A stretch of DNA of 64,000 nucleotides from Anaerolentibacter hominis (GCF_032380675.1 NZ_JAWDIX010000003.1:1-64000), one strand, 5' to 3'; positions 26,661 to 35,993 are shown, counted from the stretch's first letter. The notes: a model not told the origin generated them from the sequence alone. Translations and numbers: made by a program.

Positions 26661-28574
26661 TTGGAAGCAAATAAGATAACACGTTCAAATAGATACAAAA
26701 TTTATTGGAAGAGACTTCTTACGCTCAGCCTGGTATTTTGCCTGAGTGTCCCCTTTCTTCCTCTTTATACAGGCGAAGCTGCCGAGCTCCCCGCAGAAGA
26801 AATTCAGACAGAGAACGAGGTACTGGTCACTCTGGGCCAGGATCAGGACCGCCTGGCCCTGACCGGCTCCGACATTGAAGCTCAGCCGGTAACAGAAGAT
26901 ATTTACCTGCTCTCACTGGAAGATGCAGCCGACCCGGAGGCGGCATTGACGGAAATGATTCAGAATAATGAGATTAAGGCGATTCAGCCTAATTATATAT
27001 ACACTGCCTACGGGGTAAACGATCCTTATTATTCCAAGCAGTGGGGGCTTACGAATGCGGGTACCCAGTCTCTCCGGCTGACGGTCTGGGATCGTTCTAC
27101 TACGATAATAAAATCCATCAAAGGTATTGATATCGCTTTTCCGGAGACCCTGGATTTACTGCCTGCGGGCGGCAGGGAAACCGTCGTTGCCATTATTGAT
27201 TCCGAATTTGATTATACTCATGAAGATCTGAAGGGACAGATCTGGAAAAATAAAAATGAAACAAGCAACGGAAAAGATACCGATAAAAATGGATATATCG
27301 ACGATATATACGGCTGGGACTTTGTAAAAAACAAACCCCTTTCCGCACCTGCGTCATCGGCCAATGATCATGCGACCCACTGTGCGGGCATCATCGGCGC
27401 AACGACCAACAACAATATGGGAATCGCCGGGATAGCATCCCAGTCAAATTTGAAGCTGATGTCCCTGAAGGTGCTGGATACGGATGACAGCGGTACCACA
27501 GATGGTATCATAAAAGCCATCAAATATGCAGAAAAGAACGGCGCAGTAATCTGCAATATGAGCTTTGGTACTTATAAATACGATTCTCTGCTGGAACAGA
27601 CGATGAAAAACTCCGATATGTTGTTTATCGCGGCTGCCGGAAACGAAGGTATTGATACAGATTATACGCCCAACTATCCCTCAGCCTTCACTATGCCCAA
27701 TATCATAGCTGTTGCCAACCTGCAGTTTGACGGAAATCTTCTGTATTCTTCCAACTTTGGCAAAAAGTCGGTGGATCTGGCGGCTCCCGGAACGTATATT
27801 TATAGTACAGTGGCAGGGAACCGCTATGACTATATGTCCGGGACTTCCATGGCTGCCCCCTTTGTTACCGGCGTGGCGGCGCTGGCTTACTCTTATTATG
27901 ACGGCATTACCCCTTTGCAGGTGGGTGAACTGCTGCTGGACAATACACGGGTAATGCCTGAATTAAAAGGAATGGTTGCAACGGGCGGCATGGTAAGCAT
28001 GTATAGTGTAATGTCTGCCTATGACCAGAGTGCATTCGCTCCTGACACCACTGCCCCGGAGATATCTGCCAAGGTAACCGGCGTCAAAGATTCCTATAAG
28101 CAGAAAATTACAGTTACTGTGACCGATAATCATGATGCAATAAATGAAATACGCTACGTGAAAGGTTCAAAGGACATTTCTTATTTCAAAAATACGGAGA
28201 AGGGAAAATCCGTATCTCTGAATGAAAACGGCAAGGGATCTTTTCAGGTTTCCGTCTCCGGTAAATATACCATTTATGCGGAAGATTTCGACGGGAATGG
28301 AACCGTGAAGGTCGTGACCGCCAAGATAGATGCTCCAACCGCCATTGACCTGGACTATTCCTCCTATACATTGAAGAAGGGGAAATCTTTTACCTTAAAG
28401 GTCTATTTTACCGGCGGTAAAAGCGGCAGGGCTTTAAGCTTTACCAGTTCCAAACCCGCTGTAGCCTCGGTAAGCAAAACCGGTAAGGTCACCGGCAAGA
28501 AGAAAGGGACAGCCGTTATTACGGTCAAGACGTCCAATGGACTGAAAGCCACCTGTACAGTTAAGGTTAAATAA
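26661..28574 (+). CDS. Secreted subtilisin-like serine protease with C-terminal Big_2 domain
   Basis: The protein (637 residues from a TTG start) cleaves proteins outside the cell. It has a signal peptide (residues 1-40), a propeptide (about 40-110, ending near AIQPNYIYTAYG) and an S8 catalytic domain. The triad is Asp180 (VVAIIDSEFDY), His237 (NDHATHCAG) and Ser396 (SGTSMAAPF), with the oxyanion Asn in AAAGNEG. A linker and a bacterial Ig-like domain (last 80 residues, VASVSKTGKVTGKKKGTAVI) follow, probably holding it at the surface. I chose TTG at 26661 because AAGGAGG sits seven bases before it; earlier codons fall upstream of that site. It is transcribed from its own promoter and may read into the transporter gene. 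Confidence 0.93.
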   Translation: MEANKITRSNRYKIYWKRLLTLSLVFCLSVPFLPLYTGEAAELPAEEIQTENEVLVTLGQDQDRLALTGSDIEAQPVTEDIYLLSLEDAADPEAALTEMIQNNEIKAIQPNYIYTAYGVNDPYYSKQWGLTNAGTQSLRLTVWDRSTTIIKSIKGIDIAFPETLDLLPAGGRETVVAIIDSEFDYTHEDLKGQIWKNKNETSNGKDTDKNGYIDDIYGWDFVKNKPLSAPASSANDHATHCAGIIGATTNNNMGIAGIASQSNLKLMSLKVLDTDDSGTTDGIIKAIKYAEKNGAVICNMSFGTYKYDSLLEQTMKNSDMLFIAAAGNEGIDTDYTPNYPSAFTMPNIIAVANLQFDGNLLYSSNFGKKSVDLAAPGTYIYSTVAGNRYDYMSGTSMAAPFVTGVAALAYSYYDGITPLQVGELLLDNTRVMPELKGMVATGGMVSMYSVMSAYDQSAFAPDTTAPEISAKVTGVKDSYKQKITVTVTDNHDAINEIRYVKGSKDISYFKNTEKGKSVSLNENGKGSFQVSVSGKYTIYAEDFDGNGTVKVVTAKIDAPTAIDLDYSSYTLKKGKSFTLKVYFTGGKSGRALSFTSSKPAVASVSKTGKVTGKKKGTAVITVKTSNGLKATCTVKVK

Positions 28575-28623
28575 GCGGAGGAATCAAGATCTGAAAAGAA
28601 CGTTCAAACTACTAATTGGTGCA

Positions 28624-28647
28624 ATATCACAGGCTGGCCTGCGATAT
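28624..28647 (+). other. Hairpin just before the AEC transporter ribosome binding site
   Basis: ATATC-CAGGC and GCCTG-GATAT pair around a 2-base loop with one mismatch, ending a few bases before the AGAGG site. There is no T-run, so it is not a good terminator. It may limit translation or mark an RNA processing point. Confidence 0.35.
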
Positions 28648-28661
28648 GCAGAGGTATAAAA

Positions 28662-29579
28662 ATGAGTGAGATTCTGACGAAGGCATTTTCCTATGTGTTT
28701 ACAATATTTCTGGCATACTTTCTAAAACGGATTGGTTTCTTAAAGAAAGAGGACTATAAGGTCCTCTTTCGGCTCATGGTAAATGTTACGATTCCGGCCG
28801 TTGTGATTAATAGCTTTGCCTCGCTGACTTTAACTCCGTCCCTTCTTATATTGATCGGCTTCGCCATACTCTGCAACCTGATTTTGATTGGTGCGGGCTA
28901 TTTACTTACAAAGCGAAAGAATACAGAGAAAAAAGCGCTTTATATGCTCAATCTCTCCGGCTACAATATCGGAGGGTTTTCACTTCCCTTTGTGCAGGCG
29001 TTCTTAAATACTCCGGCGGCAGTGGTCGCCTGTATGCTATTCGACTTCGGAAACAGTATCATGTGTACCGGTGCGAATCTTTGTCTGGTGTCCTCTCTTC
29101 TAAAATCCAGACAGAAAATCAGTGATGTTCTAAAGGACCTGGTCAGAAAGCTATTGCATTCCGCACCGTTCATGAGTGCCTTAATCATGATCCTGATCCG
29201 TGCGGTACATATCTCTCTGCCCGCTGTCGTTACATCCACAGCTACCGCCATCGGTTCCGCCAACGGCTTTCTGGCTATGTTTTCCATCGGCCTGATGTTT
29301 GATATAAAGTGGGAGAAAAACTATTTTAAATCTGCTTTTAGCCTGCTGGCTCTCCGCTATGTCTTCGCCGGGGCCGCAGCGGCCGTATTTTATTTCTGTC
29401 TGCCTTTTCCCCTGCTTATCAGGCAGGTACTGGTATTGGTTATTTTTGCGCCGATGTCGTCCCTTTCCCCCGTTTATACGGAATACTGCAAAGGGGACGG
29501 AGCTCTCTCCAGTTTCATGCTTTCTCTGTCCATTCCCTTAAGCATGCTCTGTCTGGTGGGAGCAATGATGATCATATGA
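28662..29579 (+). CDS. AEC-family transporter (auxin efflux carrier / malate permease type)
   Basis: This 305-residue integral membrane protein has about ten hydrophobic segments arranged as two five-helix halves, beginning LTKAFSYVFTIFLAYFLKRIGFL. The N-terminal half contains NVTIPAVVINSFASL and the middle GYNIGGFSLPFVQ, both typical of the AEC/membrane transport protein family. Known members export or import organic acids or small anions by secondary transport; the substrate cannot be told here. It lies 87 bases after the subtilase on the same strand. Confidence 0.88.
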   Translation: MSEILTKAFSYVFTIFLAYFLKRIGFLKKEDYKVLFRLMVNVTIPAVVINSFASLTLTPSLLILIGFAILCNLILIGAGYLLTKRKNTEKKALYMLNLSGYNIGGFSLPFVQAFLNTPAAVVACMLFDFGNSIMCTGANLCLVSSLLKSRQKISDVLKDLVRKLLHSAPFMSALIMILIRAVHISLPAVVTSTATAIGSANGFLAMFSIGLMFDIKWEKNYFKSAFSLLALRYVFAGAAAAVFYFCLPFPLLIRQVLVLVIFAPMSSLSPVYTEYCKGDGALSSFMLSLSIPLSMLCLVGAMMII

Positions 29580-29595
29580 TAAGGAAGATGGAAGA

Positions 29596-29667
29596 ATGAA
29601 AAAGGAAGAATTCCAGGATAAACGAAAAGTCGAAGGTTTTACCTACGTCCAGGAAAAAGAACGATAA
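29596..29667 (+). CDS. Possible 23-residue small ORF
   Basis: A short, highly charged frame (MKKEEFQDKRKVEGFTY...) starts 16 bases after the transporter stop behind a purine-rich GGAAG stretch and ends 13 bases before the YdeI gene. It could be a leader peptide, a remnant or chance. No family is recognised. Confidence 0.2.
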   Translation: MKKEEFQDKRKVEGFTYVQEKER

Positions 29668-29680
29668 AGGAGAATAACGG

Positions 29681-30241
29681 ATGAATGAACCAATGGTTTT
29701 TTCCAGCCGGGAACAATTCAGGAATTGGCTGTGTGATAATTGTCTGTCAAGTGATGGTGTCTGGCTGTTATTCGGCAAGCCGGGCGGCCCCGATACGTTA
29801 AAAGCGGCGGAAGCTCTGGAAGAGGCCCTTTGTTTTGGCTGGATTGACGGTCAGATGCAGCGTATTGATGATAAAACCTACAAAAAGTATTTTTCGCTGC
29901 GCAGAGACAACAGTAAATGGTCCGAGAAGAATAAAGCGCTCGTTGAAAAATTGGAAAAGCAGGGGATGATGACTGATTATGGGAGAAATAAAATCCAGGA
30001 GGCCCGTAAAAACGGCCAATGGGACGCCCCGAAGTCACCGGCAATTACCGAGGAACAGATTGCTGCATTGTCTGCTGTATTAAAGGAATACGAACCCGCA
30101 TACAGCAATTTTCTTGCCATGTCTCCCTCCGTCCGCAAGACATATACCCGGGCGTATCTGGATGCAAAGACAGATGCGGGCCGTGCAAAGCGTCTGTCGT
30201 GGATGGTTGAACGTCTGAATAAAAACCTGAAACCGATGTGA
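29681..30241 (+). CDS. YdeI/OmpD-associated family protein
   Basis: The 186-residue cytosolic protein has the family hallmarks: an N-terminal FSSREQFRNWLCDN segment, the GVWLLFGKPG strand, EALCFGWIDGQ, the charged YFSLRRDNSKWSEKNK block and a C-terminal YLDAKTDAGRAKRLSWMVERL helix. Members are annotated YdeI or OmdA and have been linked to resistance to antimicrobial peptides or bacteriocins in some species, with no known enzyme activity. The start follows a GGAG site. It ends before a bidirectional terminator. Confidence 0.85.
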   Translation: MNEPMVFSSREQFRNWLCDNCLSSDGVWLLFGKPGGPDTLKAAEALEEALCFGWIDGQMQRIDDKTYKKYFSLRRDNSKWSEKNKALVEKLEKQGMMTDYGRNKIQEARKNGQWDAPKSPAITEEQIAALSAVLKEYEPAYSNFLAMSPSVRKTYTRAYLDAKTDAGRAKRLSWMVERLNKNLKPM

Positions 30242-30314
30242 TTCCATTTATTCATACATTTAGGGTAGCAAAAGTGCTGTTTTGACACCCCAAATTTTAT
30301 AGGGTACGATAAAG

Positions 30315-30345
30315 AAACGGAATGAGACGATATCTCATTCCGTTT
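30315..30345. terminator. Bidirectional terminator between ydeI-like and lrgB
   Basis: A perfect 13-bp stem (AAACGGAATGAGA and complement) with a 5-base loop; the stem ends in AAA/TTT on both sides and serves the convergent genes. Confidence 0.85.
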
Positions 30346-30377
30346 TGCTATTTATATATTCAATATTTTCTCAGCCT

Positions 30378-31055
30378 TTAGAGCAGCAGCACAATCAACA
30401 CGGTCATAATACCGGAAATACCGATAGCAATTCCGCTCATAGCTCCTTCCACTTCCCCCATCTCAATGGCCTTTGTCGTCCCCAAAGCGTGGGAGCAGCT
30501 TCCGATTCCGATCCCTGCCGCAACCGGGTTCTTAATATGAAAGATTTTCACAAGCGCCGGGGCAAAGATACACCCCCCGATTCCCGCAATGGTCACACAG
30601 GCCAGGGTGATGGAGTCGATACCTCCCAGGCTTTCGGACAGGGCCAGCGCGATGGGCGTAGTAACTGATTTCGGCACAACCGACATGGTTAACTGCTCAC
30701 TGAGGCCGAATAGACGGCAGAGAAAGTAGGAACTTAAGACCGCGGTCAGCGATCCCACGAAACAGCCGCCCAGTATGGGGAGAAGATGCTCTTTCAGGAT
30801 CTCATAATTATTATAAATTGAGAGTGCCAGGGCACAGGTAGCTGGCGTGATAAAGAGCTTTAGCATCACTCCGCCCTGATCATAGTTTTCCAATGGGATA
30901 TGAAAGGTCAGAAGAATCACGATAATTGCTGCCATAGTCAGAATCAGCGGATTCAAAATCACCATGCGGGTCTTCTTCTGCACTATTTTAAAGAATTCAA
31001 ATATAAATATACTGATTACCAGTCCAAACAGAGGGTTTGCTGTTAATTCCATCAC
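30378..31055 (-). CDS. lrgB: LrgB-family membrane protein
   Basis: The 225-residue multi-pass membrane protein carries the LrgB signature: the NPLILTMAAIIVILL helix, MLKLFITPATCALALSIY, SVVPKSVTTPIALALSESLGG and HALGTTKAIEMGEVEGAMSG. LrgB/CidB proteins act with a small LrgA/CidA partner and have been tied to control of murein hydrolases, and in several bacteria to pyruvate or glycolate transport. Its start overlaps the LrgA stop as ATGA, so the two are coupled. No LytSR-type regulator is next to it. Confidence 0.93.
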   Translation of the reverse strand: MMELTANPLFGLVISIFIFEFFKIVQKKTRMVILNPLILTMAAIIVILLTFHIPLENYDQGGVMLKLFITPATCALALSIYNNYEILKEHLLPILGGCFVGSLTAVLSSYFLCRLFGLSEQLTMSVVPKSVTTPIALALSESLGGIDSITLACVTIAGIGGCIFAPALVKIFHIKNPVAAGIGIGSCSHALGTTKAIEMGEVEGAMSGIAIGISGIMTVLIVLLL

Positions 31056-31420
31056 TGTCTCTTAGCCCTCCACTTCTCCTGAAACTTCATGATCAGCGTA
31101 ACCGTATAGGCCGCTGCCGCAAAAGTCAGAACCATACTGACCAGGCAGATCAGCAGAAGAATCAGAATATTCTCCCGGATGATATCCAGATACTTGATCA
31201 TGGCCACACCGGCAGGAATATAGAAAAATGCCATGTTTTGAAGCAGAAAATTTGCTTCTTCCCGGATGACCCTGGGCTTTAATACGCCGGTTACAAGCAA
31301 AATAAATAACAGTATCATGCTGATGACACTGCTTGGAAAGGTAAACGGCAGAAGATAAGAAATAATTTCTCCCACCAGACAGATAAGAAAGATGATACCC
31401 ATTTTTAATATGCTGATCAT
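31052..31420 (-). CDS. lrgA: CidA/LrgA-family holin-like protein
   Basis: The 122-residue protein has four hydrophobic helices and the family pattern GIIFLICLVGEIISYLLP, then LLFILLVTGVLKP and a FFYIPAGVAMIKYLD segment. It is the small partner of LrgB encoded directly downstream with overlapping stop and start. CidA/LrgA proteins oligomerise in the membrane and are described as holin-like regulators of lysis or as part of a pyruvate carrier. A possible AGGGG site lies about 12 bases upstream. Confidence 0.92.
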   Translation of the reverse strand: MISILKMGIIFLICLVGEIISYLLPFTFPSSVISMILLFILLVTGVLKPRVIREEANFLLQNMAFFYIPAGVAMIKYLDIIRENILILLLICLVSMVLTFAAAAYTVTLIMKFQEKWRAKRQ

Positions 31421-31466
31421 GATGTCACTTGTCCCCTTTGTTCTTCCATATCTCTTTCACTTAAAC

Positions 31467-31496
31467 GGATGCTGCGAAAAGAAATCCGCAGCATCC
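31467..31496 (-). terminator. Probable terminator of glgP
   Basis: A 10-bp stem (GGATGCTGCG and complement) with a 10-base loop lies 10 bases after the glgP stop. The tail GTTTAAG is only weakly T-rich, so termination may be partial. Confidence 0.6.
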
Positions 31497-31506
31497 TCAT
31501 AAAATG

Positions 31507-33978
31507 TTATTTATTCAGGTCCACATGAACCTTATCCAGATGCCATATTTCATGGGCATACTCTTCGATGGTACGGTCAGAGCTGAATTTACCCACATTC
31601 GCCACATTCAGGATAGCAGATCTCGCCCAGCCTTCCTGATCCAGATATTTCGCCTCAATCTTCTTCTGCGCTTCTGCATAAGCACGGAAATCCTTCAGTA
31701 TGAAATAACGGTCCGCCTTGTCATGGCCATTATCATTGAGAAGCGAATTGTAAATATTGCGGAACAGTTCCGGATTCTCCGGAGAGTACTGGCCGTTGAT
31801 CAGCTGTGTCAAAACGGTTCGAATCTCCATATCCGAATTGTAAATATCCCTCGGATTGTAACCGCCGTTCTTCTCATAGTTGATTACTTCATCCGCCGAC
31901 ATGCCAAAGATTACTGCGTTCTCTTCGCCGACTTCTTCCACGATCTCCACATTAGCTCCGTCCATCGTACCGAGTGTAATCGCTCCGTTTAACATGAACT
32001 TCATATTGCTGGTTCCGGAAGCCTCCTTGCTGGCCGTGGAAATCTGTTCAGATACATCCGCCGCTGCAAAAATAAGCTCCGCATTGGAAACCCGGTAATT
32101 CTCTATAAAGACAACCTTAATTTTATTGTTGATGGTCCTGTCATTATTAACCACATCCGCCACACTGTTAATCAGCTTAATTACGGACTTGGCTGTCTGA
32201 TATGCGGCCGACGCTTTTGCCCCGAAGATAAAGGTACGGGGATACATCTCCATATCCGGCTTCATCTTCAGTTCATTGTAAAGGTACATCACATGCAGGA
32301 TGTTTAACAGCTGCCGTTTATACTCGTGAAGCCTCTTTACCTGGATGTCAAAAATAGATCTGGGGTCAACCTCAATCCCATTATGCTCCTTGATATACTC
32401 GGCCAGCCGAACCTTATTCTGATACTTAATATTCATGAATTCCTTGCGGCTTAATTCATCATTGGCATAGACTTCCAGCTCCTTAATGTGCGGAAGATTC
32501 GTGATCCAGTCATCCCCGATCCGGTTGGTAATCCAGTTTGCCAGCAATGGATTGCCGTGGAGCAGGAAACGTCTCTGGGTAATACCGTTCGTCTTATTAT
32601 TAAATTTATCCGGAGCCATCTCATAAAAGTCCTTTAACTCCTGATTCTTTAATATCTCCGTGTGCAGTCTGGCCACACCGTTTACAGAGAAGCTGCCTAC
32701 AATAGCCAGATGTGCCATACGGACCTGGCCGTCATAGATGATCGCCATGCGTTCAACCCTCTTCTGATCGCCCGGGAACTGGCGGCGCACATCAATCAGG
32801 AAACGCCGGTTGATCTCCTCCACGATCTGATAAATACGGGGCAGCAGCCTGGAAAACAGCTCCAGCGGCCATTTCTCCAGTGCCTCAGACATGATCGTAT
32901 GGTTGGTATACGCACAGGTTTTCGTCGTAATATTCCAGGCATCTTCCCAGCCCAGGTTGTAATCATCCATCAAAATACGCATCAGTTCTGCCACGGTAAC
33001 TGATGGATGGGTATCATTCATCTGGAAACAGACCTTTTCATGAAGGCCATGAATATCATCATGGTTTTCCATATATTTCTGAACCGCAAGCTGCACGCTG
33101 GCAGATACAAAGAAATACTGCTGTTTCAGACGCAGTTCCTTTCCCGCGTAGTGATTATCATTGGGGTAAAGCACCTCACAGATCGTCCTTGCAAGATTTT
33201 CCTGTTCCACCGCTTTGTGATAATCTCCCTTGTCAAAGGAGTCCAGATTAAAGGTATCAACTGCTTCTGCGTCCCAGATACGCAGAGTATTTACCACATT
33301 ATTACCATATCCCACAATCGGAAGATCATAGGGAATTGCCAGAACACACTGATAATTCTCCTGAACAAATTTCTCCCTGCCGTTCTCGTCCTTCATCATA
33401 CGGATATAGCCGCCGAACTTCACTTCTTCGGCATATTCAGATCTCTTTATCTCGAACGGATAACCGTCCTTAAGCCAGTTATCCGGCGCCTCCACCTGAA
33501 ACCCATCCACTATTTTCTGTTTGAACATTCCATATTTATAGCGGATACCACATCCATAAGCCGGGTAGCCTAATGTGGAAAGAGAATCCAGAAAACAGGC
33601 AGCCAGTCTTCCCAGACCTCCGTTGCCCAGCGCCGGGTCCGGCTCCTGGTCTTCAATTTCCTCCAGGTTCAGACCAAGTTCATCCAGCGCCTGACGGATC
33701 GGTTCGCTGGCCTTTAAGTTAATGATAATATTTCCAAGGGCACGGCCCATCAGAAACTCCATGGACAGGTAGTAAACCTTCTTCACGTCTTCCCGTTCAT
33801 ATTCCTTATGTGTAGCCATCCAGTGATCCACAATAATATCCTTCACTGCATAGGATACAGCCTGGTACATCTGCTGGGGGCTGGCCTCATCAATTGACTT
33901 CCGGTACAGGACTTTCATATAATTAGAAATATCCTGTTTGAAGTCATCCTTATTAATCTGATCAAATTTGTTTAACAT
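31507..33978 (-). CDS. glgP: Glycogen/starch/alpha-glucan phosphorylase
   Basis: The 823-residue GT35 enzyme releases glucose-1-phosphate from glycogen or maltodextrin ends using phosphate and PLP. Family motifs include YYLSMEFLMGRALGN, EPDPALGNGGLGRLAACFLDS, ITKTCAYTNHT-like NHTIMSEALE, VKRLHEYKRQLLN and the PLP-lysine motif EASGTSNMKFMLNG near residue 665, followed by GTMDGANVEI. Length is normal for the family. The start has a GGAG site. It is monocistronic, with an unusually long upstream region of over 500 bases. Together with glgC and glgD nearby it forms the glycogen metabolism part of the window. Confidence 0.97.
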   Translation of the reverse strand: MLNKFDQINKDDFKQDISNYMKVLYRKSIDEASPQQMYQAVSYAVKDIIVDHWMATHKEYEREDVKKVYYLSMEFLMGRALGNIIINLKASEPIRQALDELGLNLEEIEDQEPDPALGNGGLGRLAACFLDSLSTLGYPAYGCGIRYKYGMFKQKIVDGFQVEAPDNWLKDGYPFEIKRSEYAEEVKFGGYIRMMKDENGREKFVQENYQCVLAIPYDLPIVGYGNNVVNTLRIWDAEAVDTFNLDSFDKGDYHKAVEQENLARTICEVLYPNDNHYAGKELRLKQQYFFVSASVQLAVQKYMENHDDIHGLHEKVCFQMNDTHPSVTVAELMRILMDDYNLGWEDAWNITTKTCAYTNHTIMSEALEKWPLELFSRLLPRIYQIVEEINRRFLIDVRRQFPGDQKRVERMAIIYDGQVRMAHLAIVGSFSVNGVARLHTEILKNQELKDFYEMAPDKFNNKTNGITQRRFLLHGNPLLANWITNRIGDDWITNLPHIKELEVYANDELSRKEFMNIKYQNKVRLAEYIKEHNGIEVDPRSIFDIQVKRLHEYKRQLLNILHVMYLYNELKMKPDMEMYPRTFIFGAKASAAYQTAKSVIKLINSVADVVNNDRTINNKIKVVFIENYRVSNAELIFAAADVSEQISTASKEASGTSNMKFMLNGAITLGTMDGANVEIVEEVGEENAVIFGMSADEVINYEKNGGYNPRDIYNSDMEIRTVLTQLINGQYSPENPELFRNIYNSLLNDNGHDKADRYFILKDFRAYAEAQKKIEAKYLDQEGWARSAILNVANVGKFSSDRTIEEYAHEIWHLDKVHVDLNK

Positions 33979-34457
33979 ATTGTTCTCCTCACTAAATAAT
34001 ATCCTTATACCCCTGCATATCGCAGCATTGCCCGCGATCCTGCATGAATCAGTAGTTTGACAGAAACGTTCAAGCTTCCCGCATCCTTTTTGTATTACTG
34101 TTCTCCAAACATTGCCGGTTTATGATACCGGTGCAAAAATCTCTGCCATTCAGGCGCCTGTCCGCATGGTAGTTCGAATAAAAAGGAACCCGCAGGCAGC
34201 GCTGTCTGCCGCAGGGAACATTTACCAGTCATATCCGGAACATCCTCTGACGAAATCAGTTCCTGCTTTTTTATGTTAATTCATGAAATATGGGGAACGA
34301 TAGGTATGAAATATTTATCCGACAGAGCTTTCTGAATAAGCAAAAAGCCCATGTCTGCCGCAGGCTTACCAGGCTCGCGCAGACAAGAAATCAGGCACCG
34401 TGATGTCTGAATACATGATGATTATTATTATGCTGACTTCTCTTGTATTATAGGGTA
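33979..34457. other. Long non-coding region with palindromes and a repeated 12-mer
   Basis: No convincing gene lies here. Visible structure: CAGGCGCCTG (34151-34160, perfect palindrome), an 18-bp near-palindrome at 34192-34209 centred on CAGCGCTG, and the 12-mer GTCTGCCGCAGG twice (34204-34215 and 34353-34364), each followed by TTACCAG (6 and 1 bases later). On the minus strand the second copy sits in a short AAGCC/GGCTT stem followed by TTTTTG. This may be the control region or leader of glgP. Confidence 0.35.
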
Positions 34458-34466
34458 TGTTATAAT
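34458..34466 (+). promoter_or_regulatory. Extended -10 promoter of the exonuclease gene
   Basis: TG-T-TATAAT lies about 40 bases upstream of the start codon, without a clear -35 box. Confidence 0.5.
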
Positions 34467-34505
34467 AATTGTAAATAGAGTGAAAATATTTTGAGGTGAA
34501 AATCC

Positions 34506-35498
34506 ATGCCCGAATTAGAAACAAATTATATCGTTCTGGATCTGGAATGGACCGGTCATCCAGAAGGTGCAGGAAAAAGCAAATCTGATTTTCCGTTTGA
34601 GATTATTGAGATCGGAGCAGTTAAGCTGAATTCCCGGTTGGAAGTGACATCCGAATTTTCCGAATATGTCAAACCTCAGGTCTTCGAGGACCTGCACTAT
34701 AAAATAAAAGAAATGCTCCATCTGCATCTGTCTGATCTCACGAGGGCCGATCCCTTTGATGTTGTAATACGCCGCTTCTTTTCCTGGTGCGGTACCGGTT
34801 ACCGATTCTGCACCTGGGGCTCCATGGATCTGACAGAGCTGCAGCGCAACCTGGCCTATTACCAGATCCAGGATGCGTTTACCAAGCCGATTCTCTACTA
34901 TGATCTGCAGCATATTTTCTCCATTATAATGGAAGATCCTATGCCGAAGTCGCTGGAATATGCCACCGATTATATGGGGCTTCCCAAAAACGCCCCCTTC
35001 CACAGTGCGCTGGAAGATGCCAGATACACAGCTTCTGTCTTTCAGAATATGGATTTATCCCTGGTCCACCGCAACTATTCTGTGGACTATTACCGCCATC
35101 CAAAGACCCGGGCGGAAGAGATCAATCTGGTATTTGATAATTATACTCAGTTTATTTCCAGGGAATTTCACAAAAGAGAGGATGCGCTGAAAACAAGACG
35201 GGTTTACTCGTTGTACTGTCCGATCTGTAATATGCGCTGCGGGAAACTGATCCGCTGGTTTGGTACCAACACGAAAAATTACTACAGTCTGGCCTGCTGC
35301 AAAAAACATGGACTTTTTGAGGGAAAAGCCCATGTTAAAAGAACACCTCAGGGTAACTATTTTGTGATCAAGACCACCCGGCTTGTCACGGAGAAGGAAG
35401 CACAGGCGCTGAGAGACCGGTACGATATGCTTCTGAACAAGAAGAATGAAAAATTAAAGCAGAAAAAGGAACAGGCCAGACAGGCCAGGAAAAAATAA
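34506..35498 (+). CDS. DEDDh-type 3'-5' exonuclease with a C-terminal Cys/His cluster
   Basis: The N-terminal 180 residues are an RNase T/DnaQ-like exonuclease fold with IVLDLEWT (first Asp and Glu), WGSMDLTEL (second Asp) and FHSALEDARYTA (His plus the last Asp), the full DEDDh set for two-metal catalysis. It resembles KapD/sporulation-inhibitor-type exonucleases. The C-terminal part has YCPICNMRCGKL and, about 20 residues later, ACCKKHG, which could bind zinc and contact nucleic acid. The basic tail is rich in Lys and Arg. The start has a GAGGTG site. Substrate is unknown; RNA or DNA ends are both possible. Confidence 0.85.
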   Translation: MPELETNYIVLDLEWTGHPEGAGKSKSDFPFEIIEIGAVKLNSRLEVTSEFSEYVKPQVFEDLHYKIKEMLHLHLSDLTRADPFDVVIRRFFSWCGTGYRFCTWGSMDLTELQRNLAYYQIQDAFTKPILYYDLQHIFSIIMEDPMPKSLEYATDYMGLPKNAPFHSALEDARYTASVFQNMDLSLVHRNYSVDYYRHPKTRAEEINLVFDNYTQFISREFHKREDALKTRRVYSLYCPICNMRCGKLIRWFGTNTKNYYSLACCKKHGLFEGKAHVKRTPQGNYFVIKTTRLVTEKEAQALRDRYDMLLNKKNEKLKQKKEQARQARKK

Positions 35499-35532
35499 GC
35501 TGCTTTAAATGCAAGCCTTATATAAAACAAAG

Positions 35533-35569
35533 AAGGTGCCGCAAAGTTTTATCAGCTTTGCAGCACCCT
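35533..35569. terminator. Bidirectional terminator between exonuclease and spoVG
   Basis: The stem GGTGCCGCAAAG / CTTTGCAGCACC has one C-A mismatch and a 9-base loop; it lies between the convergent genes with short A and T runs. Confidence 0.75.
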
Positions 35570-35589
35570 TATTCTTTCACTTCATTTAT

Positions 35590-35889
35590 TTACACAGCGG
35601 CATAAGCGGCTTCCACTATCTCTTCTTCCACTTCGTCACAGGCCTCCTGGTATTTCTCCAGTATAATCGCCTGAATACGGTTTCTAGTCTCGGAATTGAT
35701 GGGATGTGTAATGTCTCTGTATTCGCCATCGCTGGTCTTTCTGCTGGGCATCGCGATAAATAATCCCTTTTCCCCTTCAATTACTCTGATATCATGAACG
35801 ACAAATTCATTATCCAGAGTAATGGATACTACCGCTTTCATCTTGCCCTCTTTATTTACCTTTCGTACTCTCACATCTGTAATCTGCAT
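35590..35889 (-). CDS. spoVG: Septation/sporulation regulator SpoVG
   Basis: The 99-residue protein starts MQITDVRVRKV and contains KMKAVVSITLDNEFVVHDIRVIEG and GLFIAMPSRKT, the highly conserved SpoVG core. SpoVG binds nucleic acids and modulates division, sporulation and virulence genes in Firmicutes. The C-terminal tail is acidic. An AGGAGG site lies about 10 bases upstream. It follows glgD by about 100 bases on the same strand, so read-through from the glycogen genes is possible. Confidence 0.98.
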   Translation of the reverse strand: MQITDVRVRKVNKEGKMKAVVSITLDNEFVVHDIRVIEGEKGLFIAMPSRKTSDGEYRDITHPINSETRNRIQAIILEKYQEACDEVEEEIVEAAYAAV

Positions 35890-35993
35890 AGAATTACATC
35901 CTCCTCGCTACATTCATAAAACCCCTCATCCGCATTGCCCCTGATCGGGAAGTGCTTCTATGACATCAGACACACTGCCGGATACAATAGTTT

